From the NCBI RefSeq assembly GCF_024362695.1, contig NC_065404.1, forward strand, positions 8,286,604-8,350,603: DNA of 64,000 bases, written 5' to 3'. Every line of letters begins with the position of its first letter. The first letter of the stretch is position 1. The position numbers and the translations under genes were made by a program. Below are positions 57,601 to 64,000 of the stretch, in pieces. The notes under the pieces are model-generated. The model was not told where the DNA came from. It searched no databases and was given only the letters and a program-made list of their open reading frames with translations. This stretch comes from Pectinophora gossypiella. Lineage: Eukaryota; Arthropoda; Insecta; Lepidoptera; Gelechiidae.

Positions 57601-60600
57601 CATTACACTTACAGAAAGCTCGTTGAGAAGTGGGCGTGTGACCACCCCAATTGGGATATAACCGTCAGCTTACGTATGTACGTATGTGTCATTTAATATT
57701 ATTATTTACGCTATAATATTAAGTTTTCTATCTGCAAACTGTAAGTATGCACAACCGGTTGCTGTTTTACTTTGAAATTTCGCAATATAGAACGGAATTT
57801 CCTATCATATCGAATGCAGGAATATATTGATATAATATTAGCTACATTACGTTGTCATGAATGGAATGAAGTCGGCATCCGTAACCCGGATATGGGAGTC
57901 AGCGGCGAACCGGCGAGACGTCACCGGCTGTTAGCGGGAAATATGGAGGAACAAAAGATGAAGACGTCCGAATCATTATTTATTGTTTCGTTAACGAGCC
58001 GCGCCGGTTCCGTGACCCGGGCCTGCCGGATCCACCCCGAATACACCCTGCACCCCGCTTCATGTGGGTATTCTTGGCCGCTTATTATATCCAAAAAGGG
58101 AATTCACAATAAGAACTTACGGCTTGAAATTATACAAAAATAATGCAACGAGCAATCACATACACATGTTTTAAAAGGAACTTGAAGGATTACTATTTGA
58201 TTCTTGCTTGAGTTGCATTAGTCGTATTTGTATGCATTTACTTATTTAGGTATATGTATTGTATGTATGTGTATATTTATTAAACCATATTGAAAGTAAA
58301 TATCTTTTATATTTATGGAATATAAATTATATATAATTTATTTAAATACCTATATACCTGAAAATAGGCCAGCTTAAATAAAAAAATGAAATAAGTCGTT
58401 TTTGTATAGCGTAAAGTGGTTAAAGGAACCTACAACTTAAATAATTTCTTGGTAGAGATATGGTCACCTGCCTATCTGTTTTCTGTATATACTCCCTTTG
58501 TCTGTCTTAATGTGTACATAAAAATAAATAGAAAAATAAAAATGGAAACTATGAAAAATCGTTTCCTCTACAGTATCTAATATTCTTGCCTCGATCGTCG
58601 TTTGTCTCCTGTCAAAAAACTACACTCGATATTCTTATGTGGCAATATCAAAATTGAGATATATAGCATGTAGCCGGGCAGGCAGAGCCGAGCTGTCATC
58701 AACTATCACGTCCCTCACAATAGACAACTTCCGCTTTTTTATACTTTCTCGTCGACAAGCACATTTTCGACCTTTTCATCCCAGAAAGCTCGCAAAAAAT
58801 CCAAGGAAACTTTTTACAAAAACTCATTTTAAAACAGACGTCGTTAAAAGATAAAATCAAATGTTAGTAAATCACGCTCAGACATTTTCCTTTTAAAGGG
58901 AAAATTGTGAAACATAATAAGATGGAACGAAAATTATTAAGACTTACATTAAGTCAAGTTAATTGTTCTTATTTATTTATTAACAAATATAAATAACCAT
59001 AAGAATTTTAGTTTTTTTTTCTAGCTTACGCGGAGAATATGATTGTCGTTTTGTAGCTTATAAAAGAAACCCCTAATCACACACACGCACACACATTTAT
59101 ATTGACGTTCAACTTTCATTATACACCTACATTTGTTTCGATTATCCACCAATTACCAGTATTTATTCAATACGACTAATATAATCAAATGTTTATAGTT
59201 CAACCATGACTAATTCTTTTCACTCCCGATTCTCAACTGTTTTTTTTTTTGTTTTCTTCTTAAAAATGACAGCCATTATGTTTCTTTTTAAAGGACTAGA
59301 CCATATATTTTAGGCCAAATGAATATTTTCTTCGTTCAGTGACAACATCCCGTATTATCTAGTGTCAAGATCTATCCCAATTTTAAGTTACACTTATTTC
59401 TCATTTCGCATTCGCTAAATACGTTACGATACTATACTATAGCTATACGTAATAAGTTAACTTTCTGCAGAGCTCCTTTCAGTGCTCGTAGTATCGCAGC
59501 GAAAGGAAGAAAGCCGATAATGCTATAACGTATCGCATTGATCAAATTGGAAGATATTAACCTCGTTATGCAGACGACGACCGTTTCACGTCGCCAGTCG
59601 CAGCCTGTCTTCCTGCTTGTATAATGCAATAAGTATCCTGCAACCCGCGCCGATATTTACTAAATCCATTAAACGCTCAAAGGGAATTCTGTAGAAACAT
59701 ACACACACGTCCGTAAATACATCGTTTTCCTTTACTACGTTCAGCCTATTCCAACAACAACTAAACGCAAAACCGGATATTCAGTTTACGACCCGTAAGC
59801 AATCATTAGTAACTTCAAACATGAAACTCAATTACATTTCAAGACAAAAATATACCCCGCGTGATAAGTATCACCTTCAAAAAGACATAAATTAAAAGTC
59901 ACCGAAGTAAAAACATTATTCTTTTAAAAATTGTATGTCTTGTGCAGTATTCTTGGCACAAAATACTACCCTTACTTCAGTTGACTGACGATAATAGAAA
60001 ATTGTTTTCGACTAAAAACTAGGTCGAAACGTTTTTCCGTACCTGCCATGACAAAAACTTGGCCTCTCCTTCGCTTTAAAGTTTTCCAATTAGCAATTAG
60101 TTAATGAAAAAATGTGAACGTAGGTTGGGCGCGAGGCATTCGGTTTTTCGCGATTTACGAGGATCGTAAAGACATTTTACACGCATCGATGGCAGTGCTG
60201 AGTTCGTAATTCGTCGAGGCACCCACCGACACACGAATGAGCTAAGTTTGTGAAACACTGACGGAGAATGCGAAAACATTGAAGAAGTTACTCCGGAGTG
60301 GTACACAAAAATACGGGAAATATATATCTCGGCTTAAAGAGATCATTGCGCGCAGGCTTTTAGGAAGGCTTGTGAAAAACTGTTCAGCTTTCCTTGACAT
60401 GCGGATAGAAACAGGATTTAGCGAGCGACAGTCAGCAGTTTAACTAAGTTACGCTTATAAAGGAAAAAAATAAAACATTGCCATAAAATAGAAGACATAA
60501 AATTATATTATTCTATGTTCGGTAAATAATATGGACGCTACGTAGGCGAAGTTTTGAACAAATAGCTCAATAAGCACAAAGGAAGGGCGCCAACATAGGA

Positions 60601-62082
60601 GTGAGGCTAGCATATGAAACATATCCCGCACCCACAGACGTAATAAGCGACGCTCAACTTGATCATAAATAAAAGGAGAGCCGGCATAACAGCCGCTTGA
60701 GGCACGTCACCCGCAGCTGTCGCTGTGCAAATACCGACGAGACCCGCTCCGACCCGATAAAAATATCTTACGCTATCGACAACTCCCACAACTACCTACT
60801 CAGAATGAAAACTGTAACAGGAAACAACTTAGCACTACTTTATTATTTCTGCTGAACTTTCCGAAGTGTATTTCTCAGAATTAAGATCACGTCGGGTCTA
60901 TAGAGTAGGGTGCTTCCGTAGAGGATTATTCTTGGAATTCACCTCTTTCGTTAGATTCTATTGCAATTTATCAAAGAGATACGTCGACGGCGGGGGGCGA
61001 CGATGACACCGCACGCCCTCTGCGCCGTTCTGATAAATCATCACGCTCGAAATGAATATATCTCTTATCGAAGTGTTGTTCCATTGTTATCAACATCGCG
61101 GAAAATGTCTGCTTCACCAAGTTTCAATATTTAACAGGATGCAGTTTCTTGCTATCACCTCTCTTTCTTTTCAACCCACCAATGTTTAAAGGAAAATGTT
61201 AGTCGTTCACAAAGATTCAATTGTAAATTAAAAAAAGTTAAAATCGCAACGTTCAGTAAAAATGTAAGCAGCAAAAAATTCTCACTCTTCGTGGAATATT
61301 CCGATATCAAAATTTACAAGATTAAGCCGAGCTGAATTTTTTGCCAAATTTCATTCATGCAGTTACTGTTTCGGATAGAATTATTTATCTGAAGAGGCTT
61401 ATAACAAGGATATGATAATATTTCCAAAGTATTAAAAGTCGCTGGACGTCCGGAGCCTTCATAAATATTTAAAGAAAACCATAGGGATTTAACTTTCAGG
61501 ACCAGGGAAATATGCCGCACGGTTTAAATATGCATGTAATGTAAATTGTACACCCTCCAAACTTGATATAATAACCCGCTATTTTTGTGGAACGACAATT
61601 ACAAAAACGTTTAGGTTAAATACTTATACGAAATACGGAACTATTCCTGCTAATCGAACAAACAATGTGCCAAGTCTGGAAGCCGAAAGGTTTCGTAAGG
61701 AGAAACCGTGTAATTTGCACTAGGCGCGTGAGTTCTAATTAGCTCTGACCACCGTTCTAACATTACGGTAACATCGGCCTTGACGGACTAAAAGTGTATT
61801 ATCTTAATCTAGCAACAAAGAGGCTCGGCTGTCATCTCGGACCTCAGGGTCGCTGCGATGGACCCGAGCCCTCAGAAAGGGCAATTATAATGGTTAATTA
61901 TGCTGAGGTACCCTTGTTAGTTTCCAAATCTTAGATGTTAATAGGGCAGGTTAGCTTCAAAGTTCTGAACTTTATTAATTTCGTCTACTTCATTTAAAAT
62001 TTAGTACTTTTATAAAACACATGCATACTTAAATAGCGCGATTACCAACAGCCTAGTAATTTAAGAATGTCGTTATATATAT
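57601..62082. other. Unique AT-rich sequence
   Basis: No supported gene. The 123-codon frame at 57772-58143 and several 60-70 codon frames have no recognisable domains. A small GC patch lies at about 60983-61030. Confidence 0.45.
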
Positions 62083-62360
62083 ACATACATACATACATAA
62101 ACTCACGCCCGTAATCCCTAATGGGGTGGGCAGAGCCACAAGTAATCAAAGACAACTTGCAGCCACTGTTGATACGATGTCGTAAGCTGGATATGATGAA
62201 CCTTGTGGTGATAAGGGATCAGCCTATCGCCCATAACATTAGTCCATCATGTTAGAGGACACAATCCCTCTGTCGGTTTTTACGACATGCCCGGGCAGAC
62301 AAGCAGCTGAACGTTTTCTATGTTTTTTATTTGCTCCCAGAACAGCATAAAAGCAAGCTC
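62083..62360 (+). repeat. Dispersed retroposon-type repeat, copy 2
   Basis: The best-preserved copy of the family at 2006. It starts in CATA repeats, then ACTCACGCCCGTAATCCCTA, ACAACTTGCAGCCACTGTTG, GGTGATAAGGGATCAGCCTA, ACACAATCCCTCTGTCGGTT and GCTCCCAGAACAGCATAAAA. Non-coding. Confidence 0.75.
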
Positions 62361-62391
62361 GTTATATACACTTCTCATATATACATATATT

Positions 62392-62660
62392 CAGGGTGTT
62401 AGTGATGATTCTGATTTTTTTCCCCCGCGAAATTCGTTTCTTTTTTTATTTTATGTAACTCCATTTGCGATGGAAAGTGTCACTTGATATTGACTCAGAA
62501 TAATAAGCTGAATCACCCCCCTCAGTATTTGTTACGATGTCATTTACACCCCGTAAAAGTACACGTACATGTGGGTGTTAGTGACCCGGTAACGGATACT
62601 GAGGAAGATGATTCAGACTATGATTCAACGCAGAATTATGATCTGAAACACCCCTGTATA
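62392..62660 (+). mobile_element. Foldback MITE dimer, deleted copy
   Basis: Starts TCAGGGTGTTAGTGATGATT. The first module is shortened and ends GTTACGATGTCATTTACACC. A short linker and a second start GGGTGTTAGTGACCCGGTAA follow. It closes at GAAACACCCCTGTATATA with most of the second module deleted. Confidence 0.7.
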
Positions 62661-62934
62661 TAAAGTTAACAGCCACAGCGGAGTAAATTTTTTTTTATGA
62701 ACATAAGCTAAAGTGTAACTTTACTTATGATCGACGTCAGAAGCTAGAACTAAAAAGTGATGCCACTTTGTTTACTTAAAGCGCAGCCAGTAAAAGGGCC
62801 CGCGAAAATGAAGGTGCCTAGCGTTAATTAATAAACAAGTAAACAATAGGTAGGTATTACACTGCGGAGCTTAGTTTGGGTAAGTGCCTATTTAGGCAAT
62901 AGCACGTTTCGTATTTTGCAGTTTAAGTTCGTAG

Positions 62935-63012
62935 GGCGGAAATGGCGGTCGGGCGGGGCGGATCGGCGGCCCAGCGGCGGCCACGTCGGGTCACGCGCCC
63001 CGCGAGCACGTC
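62935..63012. other. CpG-rich island
   Basis: A CpG-dense block (GGCGGAAATGGCGGTCGGGC, GGATCGGCGGCCCAGCGGCG). The plus strand has an ATG in good context (GGAAATGGCG) opening a 27-codon frame. No donor site or downstream exon can be argued. It could be a promoter or first exon of an unseen gene. Confidence 0.4.
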
Positions 63013-64000
63013 CCTACCACCTTAATTGATATTTGCTTTAACGAAGACGCACTCCCGCTACAATTTCAATACGCCAAACGATGTCCATAAAGACAAATTG
63101 TCAGGATTCATAATTGGATGAGGTTCGCCTCCGATTATTACACTCCAATTTTCCGAAGCTCAAATTTTGTCGCAAACATAATATCTTCTTTGATTATGAC
63201 TATATCAACTTGTCATTCCTTTCACCTTTGTTTTTCAAAAAGGAAATTTGGGTGTAGCGTAAAAAATATTGGAAAATAGGTACTTGTAGTATTTGTTTTT
63301 CTTTTATTAGTCAGTTGCCGGGACACGAGTAATAAATGGGTTGAGGTTAGTGAGAAAGGTAAGAAAGATTACAGAGTACTGCCTTATATTGGTTTTAATC
63401 ATTTTACCAAAGCGACATTCCAGTCCTGTGATCAAAGCAGATTTAATTAAAAATCTCGCAATAGAGGGTTGTCTAAATTCCTAGCAAGAGCTATCTTTTT
63501 TCTTTCTTTGTAAAGGAAGATTTAATGAAATCTCATTCGTTTTAGTTACTTTTACATGATTTCAGTACTGATTTCAAATCTAAACACTAATCTACAAACT
63601 GATAGTTAACATGCAGGCAACAAACACTGGAACCTCTACCGCCTCTTAACACAATTCGACATGAATTCCAAAGTAAAATCAGGTCTTATTCAACGAAGAC
63701 TTAACAAAATGCGAAAATATATTCTCGCAATTTCTTCTACGAGGCCGCATATTAAATTAGACTGAAAGGAGTAAAATAAAAAGGTAAAGCGGATCTCAGG
63801 AGAAACGAAACGAAAAAAAACGGTCAAGTGCAACGCGGGCCGCCAGCGATTAGTGTTCCGCCATTTTGATTCATATTTTCCTCGTTTTCCTAAAGCTCAT
63901 TCATTAAATACCACACTTCTCCGACGTGTATTCCTTTTGTTTTAAACTAAACAGAACGTATTTATGAGACAGACGGATTTCTAAAATCCGAAGCGAGCTT
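63013..64000. other. No recognisable feature
   Basis: AT-rich unique sequence to the window end, with no supported gene or repeat. Confidence 0.4.

Noticed and set aside
57772..58143. 123-codon plus-strand frame
   Set aside because: Not recognisable as any family; no supporting splice or start context.
60338..60360. Bantam-like string GAGATCATTG
   Set aside because: Only about ten bases match and no hairpin precursor is evident.

Overview
The window looks like a piece of nuclear genome from a lepidopteran (moth or butterfly), probably a macro-lepidopteran such as a noctuoid. It is AT-rich and has no convincing host exon on either strand. It carries repeat types I recognise from Lepidoptera: tRNA-derived SINEs with box A and box B promoters, a 5S-rRNA-like SINE, non-LTR retrotransposon 3' ends, and foldback and hAT-type MITEs. 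The longest open frames (164 and 172 codons) have no recognisable domains or fall inside repeats. The window is therefore best read as intergenic or intronic DNA in which nearly all interpretable content is mobile elements. Family assignments rest on my own pattern recognition and no search was run.

Layout. 1-5.2 kb is a repeat cluster: a dimeric foldback MITE (146-584), a SINE 3' half, a SINE head split by a GC-palindromic MITE (1181-1480), a dispersed repeat (2006-2278), a (CA)n microsatellite, three tandem copies of a 227-251 bp unit leading to a 39-A tract, and a Jockey-like LINE 3' end with poly(A). 5.2-20.4 kb carries scattered SINE copies (5612, 8784, 10495, 15291, 16431, 20300) and a long-TIR MITE (12226). 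20.4-39.7 kb is repeat-poor except for tRNA-like heads at 25.6 and 27.85 kb, a hAT MITE at 28075-28600 with a perfect 8-bp target duplication, and an interrupted SINE at 35.2 kb. It also holds several short CpG-rich islands.

40.5-42.5 kb contains the most striking object: a 1.9-kb near-perfect palindrome with two 768-bp arms that differ at only three positions by my reading. Each arm carries three copies of a 170-bp-spaced motif with internal hairpins. The arms flank a 351-bp unique spacer. It could be a foldback-type transposon or a hairpin-RNA locus.

43.7-48.6 kb has LINE reverse-transcriptase C-terminal remnants on both strands plus repeat tails. 48.6-55.7 kb is mostly featureless apart from a CpG island (49.48 kb), a monomeric foldback MITE (51.1 kb) and an inverted repeat (54.2 kb). 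55.7-57.6 kb is a second cluster: a 5S-like SINE with a 10-bp target duplication, a full dimeric foldback MITE, and a SINE nested in a long-TIR MITE with an 11-bp duplication. 57.6-62 kb is plain. 62.08-62.66 kb repeats the dispersed element and the dimer MITE, followed by a CpG-rich block at 62.94 kb.

The genes do not form a pathway. The relationships are genomic: SINEs depend on LINE machinery, several SINE families share one central core module, and nested insertions give relative ages.
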